Positions 59,301 through 64,000 of a DNA stretch of 64,000 nucleotides are shown piece after piece. A program made the position numbers and the translations under genes. Numbering within the stretch: the stretch's first letter is position 1; each line of letters opens with the position of its first letter. Below the pieces are notes generated by a model that did no database searches, was not told the DNA's origin, and saw only the letters and a list, made by a program, of their open reading frames with translations. Source of the DNA: Endomychus coccineus (Eukaryota > Arthropoda > Insecta > Coleoptera > Endomychidae); NCBI GenBank assembly GCA_958510875.1, contig OY294068.1, positions 17,650,297 through 17,714,296 on the forward strand, written 5' to 3'.

Positions 59301-61057
59301 TAGGAAGTTAATTATAAATACTTTGAACACCTTTTAAGAATATCATTTTCCATTATAATATGAACGTCACTCCACCAAAGAAATTAACAATATAATTGAA
59401 ACTGCATTACCTTACCTGCTAACAAATGATATGAGATCAGCTGCTCGACCGGACCCATCACATACTACAACTGGAACTGGTGGATCGTCGGTGACATATT
59501 CAAGTACAGCTCTTATTGTATTTGTCCCTCCCTCAATTACAACACAAACTAAAGGAATTGGACTTTGAGTAACTAAAAAAAGCAAACCCATAATTTTACT
59601 AATTCTTTGGACTTAATAATAATTTTATTATGGACATGCATGGACAAATTTTTCGCAATATAATGTTGCTGCATTTTAATTGCCCAGCTTATTATATCGA
59701 AGATATGGGATAAAATTAAATAGGATAATTGTCAAACGCAAGCTGGTCTACAAAATGACCTGAACTGATTTTAATGCAACAACAAGAAAGTGGATTCATA
59801 AAAATAAATTTACAAAAGGGAACACTAGCATAAAGTGAATTTTAGGTTTTCAACTCAGTAATACCTACCTATTTCATTGCCCCATATAATATTATTAGTA
59901 TATCTACTACGTGGTAAATTTATTGATTGTCGATAAAATCGAGATTTTGATGGTATAGTATTGCATACAACTGAGTATTTAAGTGTATGCATAATGTAAA
60001 TATCATAATCTGCTCGTATCATTATATTATATGCGACAAGCTAATAGTATATAATGTTATAAGGAGATAAAGTGAAGTTTTATGTAGCAAGGCTCATAGG
60101 TCCAGCTGCGTTACATAAAATCATAGCTCTCAATGACGTATTCAATATTTTTCCAAACGACGACAAACAAATCTAAGAATAATAAAAACTTTGGGTAATT
60201 TTAAATTTCGGGATCGTGTTTCAGTGATTATTTCAGTTTGCCCTTGGTGACGTTTCTATATTTACATTGTAAATATAGACAGCAAAAACTATGTTTTCAC
60301 TGCACCAAAAATCAATTTGTCCAAAATATTGTTCACCGTATTGAAAATGAGTGCATTCTTTCTGTTCGTTTCGGGGACGTGGGCATTTTAATTGAAATTG
60401 GTGCGATAAGGACGCTTTGTGCTAATACAATTAGTTTTAAGAAATTCCGTTTTAGACATAATAAGTCTTCTGATGATGGTCGTGAAACCGAAACGTGCGT
60501 AAAGACGAAAATAATAAACATATGTGTTAGTGTGACCTATTTCCCGAGAATTTATATGCGAAACCTATTGTTATTGCAGCAAGAATATGACACTCTAGCT
60601 TCTATCCAACCTGCAGAATATTGTCACTTTGAAGACGTTTGAGAAAAAAATCTATTAGTTGTAGTTAATGAGGGATAAATAAGACCTATTTAAATTGTCT
60701 ACATATAACGCAATCGCCGGCAATAGGGCCACAGTTTTTATGTGTCGTTACGTTATTATCGTTGTTGATCACATATACCATCTAAATACCTTTATGAGTT
60801 CAACCATTTTGCGAGGGTAAACATCATCCCAAAAAAGGGTGAACAAAATTTGAAATTGGGCCGCATAAATTAGCTATTTATAATCACTTTCTAGAAGGCG
60901 TAGTATTTATATTTACTTACAAGGATATAATCTTTGTTTTGATATGTACTTTTCTAATTTGCGTCTTAGAACTATTTCAGCCCCATACTTCCCTATGGTT
61001 CCATTGTCGACTAAAAGAAAATAGGCATGTCGATTGTTAAGGGCAGCAAACTTGGAC
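26385..61057 (-). CDS. Trpm: TRPM-family cation channel, 17 exons (N-terminal exons outside window)
   Basis: Exons in coding order: 61057-60921, 59572-59416, 56447-56315, 56227-55782, 53295-53112, 50757-50568, 50467-50256, 50193-50038, 41271-41080, 41017-40669, 37857-37712, 37652-37125, 37067-36686, 33300-33100, 29786-29448, 26926-26642, 26578-26385 (stop). Phases join throughout, about 1,410 residues. First exons: [31 protein letters not shown] (TRPM homology region). Middle: [40 protein letters not shown]. Exon 40669-41017 has four hydrophobic segments (S1-S4) and the next has S5. Exon 37125-37652 holds the pore ([11 protein letters not shown]), S6 ([21 protein letters not shown]) and TRP helix (VWMFQRF). 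The tail is charged and coiled-coil-like, with no kinase or Nudix domain. It is likely a plasma-membrane Mg/Zn/Ca-permeable channel. An exon between 41271 and 50038 could have been missed. Confidence 0.95.
27085..28600. other. TRPM intron with a CpG-richer patch, no gene recognised
   Basis: 27430-27470 and 27880-28110 are locally GC/CpG-rich (for example gcgcggcggttcttcgttcc) within AT-rich surroundings. Frames of 60-76 codons on either strand match nothing I recognise. An inserted repeat is likely, but no second copy is visible in this window. Confidence 0.35.
29173..29447 (-). other. In-frame read-through extension of a TRPM exon into its intron
   Basis: After the donor used to join exon 29786-29448 to the next exon, the frame stays open for a further 91 codons to a stop at 29173. 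Retention of this intron, or non-use of the donor, would give an alternative TRPM C-terminus ending near [12 protein letters not shown]. The spliced alternative is favoured because its phase and sequence continue perfectly into the conserved 26926-26642 exon. Confidence 0.3.
30275..30480 (+). repeat. Interspersed repeat, second copy of the family at 18895-19160
   Basis: Contains tattgtttttgggcgcggta (30352-30371) and neighbouring blocks in the same order as the minus strand of 18895-19160. It leads directly into the left arm of the inverted repeat at 30430. Confidence 0.65.
30430..31405. repeat. Inverted repeat (about 90-bp arms) enclosing a GC-richer island
   Basis: Left arm 30430-30515 (gatatcaaaaattatcttgg, aaaacgtgtgtcttacttta, aaataattatgtca) recurs in reverse complement at 31316-31403 with few changes. 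The enclosed 0.8 kb is distinctly CpG-richer than its surroundings (30690-30840 and 30880-31110), with phrases such as ggccggcgccag. It may be a composite transposon or a captured promoter/UTR-like segment; no coding frame was recognised. Confidence 0.65.
31435..31970. repeat. Foldback element with poly-G in the loop
   Basis: Arm 31447-31640 (ccatcaaaagttatcggtc, taattggcca, ataactttattggaggtcaa, tcactccttgcctatttcaa) recurs in reverse complement at 31768-31960. The spacer is about 110 bp and includes a run of 15 G at 31753-31767. Arms look about 85-90% alike by eye. It is a long hairpin in a TRPM intron. Confidence 0.85.
32313..32420 (+). repeat. Interspersed repeat related to 12640-12729 plus 14388 onward
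   Basis: Shares the blocks tcaatatattttctgttcct, a g/c-mixed middle, ttttgctaacta and gagggaagtcag, in order, with the sequence split by the hAT element in the CoA synthase intron. It provides the uninterrupted empty-site-like version. Confidence 0.6.
33495..34290. repeat. Repeat with about 95-bp terminal direct repeats
   Basis: 33495-33587 and 34197-34287 are near-identical direct copies (taatgttaaaagtatatttt, aggtagaatgctgaaatagc, aatatttttaatacggtct). The 440 bp between them (33600-34041) has a second copy at 39997-40437. The layout resembles a miniature element with terminal direct repeats, or a repeat inserted with flank duplication. Non-coding. Confidence 0.75.
34390..35000 (-). mobile_element. 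Decayed mariner transposase (frameshifted)
   Basis: On the minus strand, three frames together give [16 protein letters not shown] (first Asp), [17 protein letters not shown], then [20 protein letters not shown] (second Asp block) and [20 protein letters not shown] (third Asp, DD34D spacing). This is a typical mariner catalytic core with at least two frameshifts. No clean terminal repeats were identified. It lies in the TRPM intron between 33300 and 36686, in the same orientation as TRPM. Confidence 0.9.
35602..35759 (+). repeat. Repeat carrying a hammerhead-like motif (family A, copy 1)
   Basis: Matches 60359-60531 along its length: tctgttcgtttcgg near the start, gcgataaggacgctttg, the ribozyme-like core, and gacgaaaataataa at the end. 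Family unknown; Penelope-related termini are the leading guess because hammerheads are known from that class. Confidence 0.75.
35694..35735 (+). ncRNA. Type I hammerhead ribozyme-like motif (family A, copy 1)
   Basis: Stem I GUCUU (35694-35698) pairs with AAGAC (35731-35735). The CUGAUGA core is at 35699-35705 and one unpaired U follows. Stem II is GAUC, a GUGA loop, then GACC (one A-C mismatch), with GAAA at 35719-35722. Stem III is A-U and C-G around a GUAC loop, and the cleavage triplet is GUU ending at 35730. All core positions except the extra U fit the hammerhead consensus. Confidence 0.65.
35779..36660. repeat. 882-bp near-palindromic foldback element flanked by TA
   Basis: Termini cagggtgtcccagg and cctgggacaccctg sit between TA dinucleotides (35777-35778, 36661-36662), the target duplication of Tc1/mariner-type elements. 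Arms of about 430 bp (35779-36210 and 36235-36660) are inverted copies, with a spacer of about 25 bp around 36211-36235. Shared blocks include gcatcatgc-free stretches such as gcgataaaacaattttttt/tttttttttatcgcacagaa and ttgaaggggtagtgggtg. There is no coding capacity. It lies 24 bp before TRPM exon 36686-37067 on its 3' side. Confidence 0.95.
37858..38512. repeat. Imperfect direct duplication of intronic sequence
   Basis: 37861-38200 and 38240-38500 share blocks in order: aaaattacttt, aaagacgtcaa.aagtatgaa, tatttaattt, ggcggaaattttttc, gacgctaaaatta.ttga, atttgttatattagac, aaaaagagaatgtca. The second copy contains extra AT-rich sequence. The first abuts the TRPM exon 37712-37857 acceptor; exon sequence itself is not duplicated. 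Confidence 0.7.
39436..39479 (+). ncRNA. Hammerhead-like motif (family B), stem II decayed
   Basis: Stem I UACU (39436-39439) pairs with AGUA (39476-39479). CUGAUGA is at 39440-39446. Stem II is broken (GGCUAC against AUAAUGUU). GAAA is at 39465-39468 and the stem III A-U, G-C pairs and CUC triplet are intact. Compared with 23012-23054 it keeps a better stem I but a worse stem II. Confidence 0.4.
39997..40437 (+). repeat. 440-bp repeat, second copy of 33600-34041
   Basis: Near-colinear with 33600-34041 (blocks such as aaaacaagtgcttta, cttattcgaaacggcaagtg, gaagctacaatctattcacg, ggtcaaggaggagtggttat); about nine in ten bases agree by eye. It lacks the 95-bp direct repeats that bracket the first copy. 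Both copies are in TRPM introns, same orientation. Confidence 0.85.
42355..42502. repeat. Hairpin of about 150 bp
   Basis: tttgttaaatatcactttat and tttacagttcattatcaaaa (42357-42424) recur inverted as ttttgataatgagctgtaaa and ataaagtcatatttaacaaa (42437-42498). The loop is very short. It is a small MITE-like foldback in the 8.8-kb TRPM intron. Confidence 0.8.
43060..43263. mobile_element. 204-bp MITE with TA target duplication
   Basis: Termini caggatgattcctaagttga (43060-43079) and tcaacttaggaatcacctg (43245-43263) are inverted copies flanked by TA on both sides. Internal blocks are also partly inverted (aataactcaaaaata / atatttttgagttatt). It is a Tc1/mariner-type non-autonomous element. 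Confidence 0.85.
43577..43927. mobile_element. 351-bp MITE with TA target duplication (unit A)
   Basis: Left end caggatgtccatttagtact followed by acgatctt; right end is the inverted aagatcggagtac and taaatggacccatg. Both are flanked by TA (43575-43576, 43928-43929). The duplicate copy is at 44679-45029. Confidence 0.8.
44679..45029. mobile_element. 351-bp MITE, duplicated copy (unit B)
   Basis: Same element as 43577-43927, carried along by the 1,102-bp tandem duplication rather than independently inserted, because its flanks are duplicated too. Confidence 0.8.
45647..47726. other. TRPM intron, no gene recognised
   Basis: Non-coding sequence within the 41272-50037 intron. A frame of 82 codons at 47056-47304 (+) resembles nothing I know. 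46600-46920 has two GC-richer patches with cccggg-like words, and no repeat partner was noticed. Confidence 0.4.
47727..48022. mobile_element. P-element-like MITE, complete, perfect 8-bp target duplication
   Basis: Termini cacggtcgtatacacaggg (47727-47745) and ccctgcgtatacgaccgtg (48004-48022) are inverted repeats of about 26 bp. They are bordered by identical atcttagt on each side (47719-47726, 48023-48030). Eight-base duplications are typical of P elements, and the family's longest copy (61511-62074) still carries a THAP-like coding piece. This 296-bp copy is non-autonomous and looks young. Confidence 0.9.
48031..50037. other. TRPM intron, no gene recognised
   Basis: Three frames of about 60 codons (48461, 48726, 48918, all +) follow each other, but show no domain, shared splice signals or similarity that I recognise, and are treated as chance. 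Confidence 0.35.
51200..52175 (+). mobile_element. LINE RNase H and C-terminal fragment with 3' TGATGA-type tail
   Basis: Across frameshifts: an RNase H region around 51290-51700 including GVYLERPK and a [17 protein letters not shown] block (the usual VPGH..I.GNE.AD.LAR), then 51730-52050 with [12 protein letters not shown] and DDPTCRKC, followed by [11 protein letters not shown]. It ends near aattgatgttgatgatgatg (52153-52172), a microsatellite-like 3' tail. It is in a TRPM intron, antisense to TRPM, and from the same broad clade as the pieces at 0.8-1.5 and 63.3-64.0 kb. Confidence 0.85.
53455..53600 (+). mobile_element. Small LINE reverse transcriptase relic
   Basis: The frame reads [18 protein letters not shown], then after a stop and frame change [10 protein letters not shown]. 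It mirrors the VPQG..LGPLLF and ADDT blocks of LINE reverse transcriptases with the intervening sequence deleted. Confidence 0.6.
53680..55781. other. TRPM intron, very AT-rich, no gene recognised
   Basis: Low-complexity AT-rich sequence. 55110-55200 shares blocks (aataaaatagttcacac, aatcacccttatcc, aaatactgttaaagtactg) with the family B hammerhead-bearing repeats near 23.0 and 39.5 kb, but the ribozyme-like core itself is gone here. Confidence 0.45.
57110..57325 (+). mobile_element. Helix-turn-helix N-terminal relic of a mariner/IS630-like transposase
   Basis: The frames give [28 protein letters not shown] and, after a stop, [20 protein letters not shown] with [11 protein letters not shown]. 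This matches the paired helix-turn-helix pattern of insect mariner-type transposases (LF...HP..STV...V..F..TG.V.D....GR..T...). It is cut off by a family B repeat fragment at about 57330. Confidence 0.7.
57405..59060 (-). mobile_element. Directly duplicated gag-like segment of an LTR retrotransposon
   Basis: 57410-58446 and 58447-59060 are direct copies. The second lacks about 420 bp relative to the first (a jump after the ggtctcgctgaa block, 57740/58820, to the ttccttgaggtt/ttccttttggtt block). Minus-strand frames such as 58246-58034 ([19 protein letters not shown] and on) and the Trp/Arg-rich stretch around 57900-57950 resemble arthropod Gypsy-type gag proteins, heavily decayed. The family assignment is tentative. 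Confidence 0.5.
59093..59165 (+). repeat. Family B repeat fragment with decayed hammerhead core
   Basis: ctgatggtggctacttggta, then gctgagagggccttagtac and the shared downstream block tagtggataaggatgatt. The core is mutated at two invariant positions (CUGAUGG, GAGA), so it is not expected to cleave. A further inverted fragment of the family lies at 57330-57410. Confidence 0.6.
60359..60531 (+). repeat. Repeat carrying a hammerhead-like motif (family A, copy 2)
   Basis: Colinear with 35602-35759. It lies antisense within the TRPM intron between exons 60921-61057 and 59416-59572. An open frame (60238-60642) crosses it, but the conservation follows the RNA motif rather than the frame. Confidence 0.75.
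60465..60506 (+). ncRNA. Type I hammerhead ribozyme-like motif (family A, copy 2)
   Basis: Stem I GUCUU (60465-60469) pairs with AAGAC (60502-60506). The CUGAUGA core is at 60470-60476 and an unpaired U follows. Stem II is GGUC, a GUGA loop, then AACC (one C-A mismatch), with GAAA at 60490-60493. Stem III is A-U and C-G around a GUGC loop, and the cleavage triplet is GUA ending at 60501. The single stem II mismatch is at a different pair from copy 1, so the inferred ancestor (GGUC/GACC) was fully paired. Confidence 0.65.
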
Positions 61058-61510
61058 CTGAAAACGAAGATAATGTAAAACAAAGGAACACAAAATTTCA
61101 TAATATATGGTTATATTGGGAATTATAGGATCATCCCTTGTGGGGGATGTACACGCTTCTGGATGAACTTCAAAAATATAGGCGATGGGATCTAATTTCC
61201 AGATACATAGATTTTTGGAATATGACTGCAAATAGTCCTAAAATAAATTCGCCATATATTAAAATGTTTTTTGTCGTTTTTATGTTTTTAAGTAACATAT
61301 AAATTCTAGTAATTCTCATATCCATGTAAAATATCAATGAACCTCGTGCTGATCGAAAATTCATACTGCACTAACTCCTTCTACTTAGATATTTGAAATG
61401 AAAAACGTTTCCAAAATTTGGAACCAGCGTTTAATACTGAACCTTGTTGAATAATAAATAGTCATTATTGACTTCCAATTGAATTTCGAACATTACACAT
61501 TAGTCCAGGC

Positions 61511-62074
61511 CACGGTCGTATATACAGGTCTGGCAACTCGAAGCTGTTTCCTATGTGAGAAGTGACTCCGCTAAGCGTCAACTGTCGCGTAGTACCAAAA
61601 GGGTGGCGCATGAGTCGAGGAATGATCTCTGGCACGTATACGACCGTGTTCTTTGGCAACTGTCATTGTTGACTTGTAAACACAAGGAATACCGGCGTTT
61701 TTAGAAAAAAATTACGAAACCGTGCATTGTGCCGAAATGCAAAACGTGGTACAAAAGTGTAAAGCAAGAAACTTCTGTTTTTAAAGTGCCGAAAGATGCG
61801 GAAATGCGAAAAAGAGGATGCTTGCGATTCCGGAAAGAAATCGTTTTAACGAGGTCTTTTATGTGTGCGAGCATCACTTCGTTATTTTTAAGGTGAGTAA
61901 TAGTTCTACTCCTCTCTCAAATCAGAATAGTAAATATTGCGTTACGAGAAAAATTATTTTACTTAATAATGTGATTGTTGCCATACTTCGATCCAAGAGC
62001 TAGCTGGTGGCTGAGTGAGGGACTACGAGTTTGGCGACGTGTAAGAGACTCATGTATTTGTATGTACGACCGTG
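61511..62074 (+). mobile_element. P-element-like element with THAP-domain relic
   Basis: Termini cacggtcgtatatacagg (61511-61528) and tgtatgtacgaccgtg (about 62059-62074), flanked by gtccaggc and gtccaggt (7 of 8 bases). From about 61717 the plus strand reads CIVPKCKTWYKSVKQETSVF, then KVPKDAEMRKR, and after a one-base shift MLAIPERNRFNEVFYVCEHHF. This is the C..C ... Pro ... C..H zinc-finger pattern of THAP domains, which form the DNA-binding end of P-element transposases. The rest of the transposase is absent. It lies between the first TRPM exon seen and the MAIP1-like gene. Confidence 0.85.
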
Positions 62075-62310
62075 GTCCAGGTGCATCATCACCATATTTT
62101 ATTCGATGATCAAATTCGATTGAACTATTAATTTATTCTGTGACGTTCAGTAGTGGTTTGTATGAAATTGATAGATAGTAGTCAGTCAGACAGCTCATGA
62201 AAGACGTTTGGGCACAATCGCCAAAATTTTCGTCAAAATGTATCATTCATTCCAGTCATTAACCCATTAACTTACTTCCAATCTAAAATTATCATAAAAT
62301 CCAGAAAAAT

Positions 62311-63072
62311 ATGTATAAACTAAAATGCAGTAAATTAGGCATTAGTGCCTTCAAAATTATGCGGAAATTCTACTGCCCAAAAAGAAGTAAAGCCATAGTA
62401 AGTAACAGTCTACCAACTTTGAAGAACTTTACATTACATCGGAAGGAACCTATTTCAAGTCATCACCTGAACAGATTATTGTCAACTCAACGGAGAAGTT
62501 TTCACGTGAATAATCCGGAACAACAACAACAAACTCCAAGAACTCCAGATCTGATTTACTTTCCCCACGTACTGAGATGGTTGCGAACAAAGATACGGTT
62601 CAAATATTTAAAACAGACCTGGGATCCCAGCTTTTCTGAAGGAGCCTTCATCTATGGATCAACACAGGCAGTTTGCAGAGTAACTGAAATAATTCACAAC
62701 AATAAACCGGAAGAACTCAATAACCTGGTAACCTCTTATACCAAGACGAAATTAGTTGACGATATGAGATCTAAATTAACACAAATGCAAAAGCAAATAA
62801 TACACATAACACCTAAAGATATAAAGATTTTGGTGCCGATGTCAGTGGAAATGAGTACAAACGGTGCGGAAAAGAAGTGCAAAATAGCGATGAGAGTTTT
62901 GGCTCTGAAGTGGTTTCCGCAGAAGAATGGGGTTATGAGGTTAGTCCTGGTTGCGTTGCAGTCCGAATTTATGAAAGATTATACGCACAATACTAACGGG
63001 GACTGGACGATTAGCGGTTTTGATATCATGGAATGCACCGTTTTAACAGAGACTCCAGCTCAGAATGTATGA
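62311..63072 (+). CDS. MAIP1: MAIP1-like mitochondrial protein (m-AAA protease interacting protein), single exon
   Basis: An intact 253-codon frame. The N-terminus is basic and poor in acidic residues (MYKLKCSKLG, KRSKAIVS, RRSF), as in a mitochondrial presequence. The body reads RTKIRFKYLKQTWDPSFSEG, AVCRVTEIIHN, LNNLVTSYTK, ITPKDIKILVPM, a VALQSEFMKDY segment and DWTISGFDIMECTVL. This layout (F..GA..A...V, a L..LV block, then F...F / DWTI at the end) matches what I know of MAIP1/C2orf47, a matrix protein that binds the m-AAA protease and helps process EMRE for the mitochondrial calcium uniporter. Function is by family inference. ATG 62311 is preferred because stops precede it. The gene is opposite in strand to TRPM and lies upstream of (or inside a 5' intron of) that gene. 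Confidence 0.72.
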   Translation: MYKLKCSKLGISAFKIMRKFYCPKRSKAIVSNSLPTLKNFTLHRKEPISSHHLNRLLSTQRRSFHVNNPEQQQQTPRTPDLIYFPHVLRWLRTKIRFKYLKQTWDPSFSEGAFIYGSTQAVCRVTEIIHNNKPEELNNLVTSYTKTKLVDDMRSKLTQMQKQIIHITPKDIKILVPMSVEMSTNGAEKKCKIAMRVLALKWFPQKNGVMRLVLVALQSEFMKDYTHNTNGDWTISGFDIMECTVLTETPAQNV

Positions 63073-63269
63073 GGTTTAGATTGAACGACAATAACGGATT
63101 TGATTTTGAGATAACATGGCTAGTACCTATACAACAACATATATCATATTTATATTCATTGAATACATCATACAAATTTAGCAGGTTTTTCATTGGACAT
63201 ATCCTGAAGAATCATCATTTTATTTTCAGTAGCTTAGCTTTGTATTGGGCTTATGGGCTAGGAACCTGA

Positions 63270-64000
63270 CCATCGCGATTTTGCAGATCTATTGTGCTCT
63301 CTTGTTATGTTAGAGTTCCCTGTCTAGACCCGTATTTATTGCCAGGCCAGACCTAAGGCCCTTCATGTGGTGGGAGCGTTGTGGTTTTTTTTTCTTTGTC
63401 GTTGAAAACCTTAGCCCCGTTAGACTTTCCCAGTAGCACAGTATGTGTACTGAGGTCCCCTCGTCTTCTTGGCAGAACCTGTATAGGGTTGTATCTGCTA
63501 GTGTGATGTTGTTCATGTGTTGGTTGAGTCTACAATGCCCTGTCAAGAGCCCAACCATGATTCTAGTTGATCTTCTATTCTGGCTTAGTAGGTACTCCGT
63601 GAATTTTGGCGATGGTTCTTTAATGAAGTATTTGGCCTTGTTCCACCATTCTCGGGATTGATTTTTGAACCAGGTACTGTTATATGATTCGTGCAGGGCT
63701 TCTTCTCGGGACAGTGAATCAGCCTCTTCGTTGCTTTTGTAGCCTGTGTGTCCAGGCTGAAGACAGTCTGTTTTAACTTCCCAACTGTTGTAGGGTTTCT
63801 AAGCTGCCCCAGACAAGTTTGGAATTGACCTGTAAGGAACTGAATGCTTTTATAGCAACTTGGCGATGGTTTTACCCTGAAACTCTTGCCTTAATAGCTC
63901 TTCAGCACAATGATGTATTACAACTATTTCTGCCTGGAATATCGTCACCGATATTCCTGCTCCACCTTCCTCGGTTTTTGAGTCGCCTGTGTAACAGCCC
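63270..64000 (-). mobile_element. LINE RNase H and C-terminal fragment, running off the window
   Basis: On the minus strand from 64000: CYTGDSKTEEGGAGISVTIF then FQAEIVVIHHCAEELL (RNase H start), stops, LQPGHTGYKSNEEADSLSRE (the P.H....NE.AD.L block), REWWNKAKYFI, and RIMVGLLTGHCRLNQHMNN with TSVHILCYW (Cys/His tail). It has several stops, so it is a relic; its 5' part lies beyond the window. It belongs to the same clade as the fragments at 0.8-1.5 and 51.2-52.2 kb. Confidence 0.85.

Noticed and set aside
60238..60642. 134-codon plus-strand frame over the family A repeat
   Set aside because: The homologous repeat at 35602-35759 does not keep this frame, and the shared conservation fits an RNA motif instead.
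61100..61240. Candidate extra 5' exon of TRPM on the minus strand
   Set aside because: The frame does not resemble the expected sequence before [11 protein letters not shown] and lacks a matching donor, so the missing N-terminal exons are taken to be outside the window.
1..64000. tRNA genes, rRNA, CRISPR arrays, bacterial operons or horizontally acquired bacterial genes
   Set aside because: Nothing with those signatures was seen; all recognised genes are intron-bearing or typical eukaryotic nuclear genes.

Overview
This is a eukaryotic, AT-rich, intron-rich and repeat-laden window. Its genes (membrane alkaline phosphatase, CoA synthase, a TRPM channel, a mitochondrial m-AAA protease interactor) and its repeat families (hAT, mariner, P-element-like THAP elements, Penelope-like elements, LINEs with RNase H) point to an insect. 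A beetle is plausible, but that is inference only. Nothing is bacterial or organellar, and I see no tRNA, rRNA or CRISPR array.

Layout. (1) 373-5006 (+): the last eight exons of a GPI-anchored alkaline phosphatase whose first exon(s) lie before the window; its introns hold a LINE RNase H relic (- strand) and a Penelope-like reverse transcriptase relic. (2) 5.3-6.1 kb: a Penelope-like GIY-YIG endonuclease relic (- strand), followed in its own orientation by a hammerhead-like motif. (3) 6549-9445 and 10652-17257 (+): two tandem, seven-exon genes for bifunctional CoA synthase (PPAT plus dephospho-CoA kinase). The second looks functional. The first has an intact reading frame, but its kinase domain has lost the Walker A lysine and other core residues. 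A 1.66 kb hAT element with a perfect 8-bp duplication sits in the largest intron of the second copy. (4) 17.3-26.4 kb: gene-poor, repeat relics only. (5) 61057 down to 26385 (-): 17 exons (about 1,410 residues) of a TRPM cation channel spread over 35 kb. They run from the N-terminal nucleotide-binding-like region through six membrane segments, pore and TRP helix to a coiled-coil tail and stop; the extreme N-terminal exons are outside the window. (6) 62311-63072 (+): a single-exon MAIP1-like mitochondrial gene. (7) 63.27-64.0 kb: another LINE RNase H relic.

The TRPM introns are a repeat museum. They hold an 882-bp near-palindrome flanked by TA, a second foldback with a poly-G loop, a 1,102-bp tandem duplication that is almost identical between copies, TA-flanked MITEs, a P-element-like MITE with a perfect 8-bp duplication, a mariner relic, a duplicated gag-like segment and a LINE 3' end.

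The most interesting signals are (a) the degenerate but open tandem CoA synthase paralogue and (b) short motifs that fold by eye as type I hammerhead ribozymes, in three sequence families. The best pair is at 35694-35735 and 60465-60506, where stem I, the CUGAUGA and GAAA cores, a two-pair stem III and an NUH cleavage site are all present. Splice sites and structures were read by eye from GT/AG signals, phase continuity and base pairing; no alignment or folding program was run.
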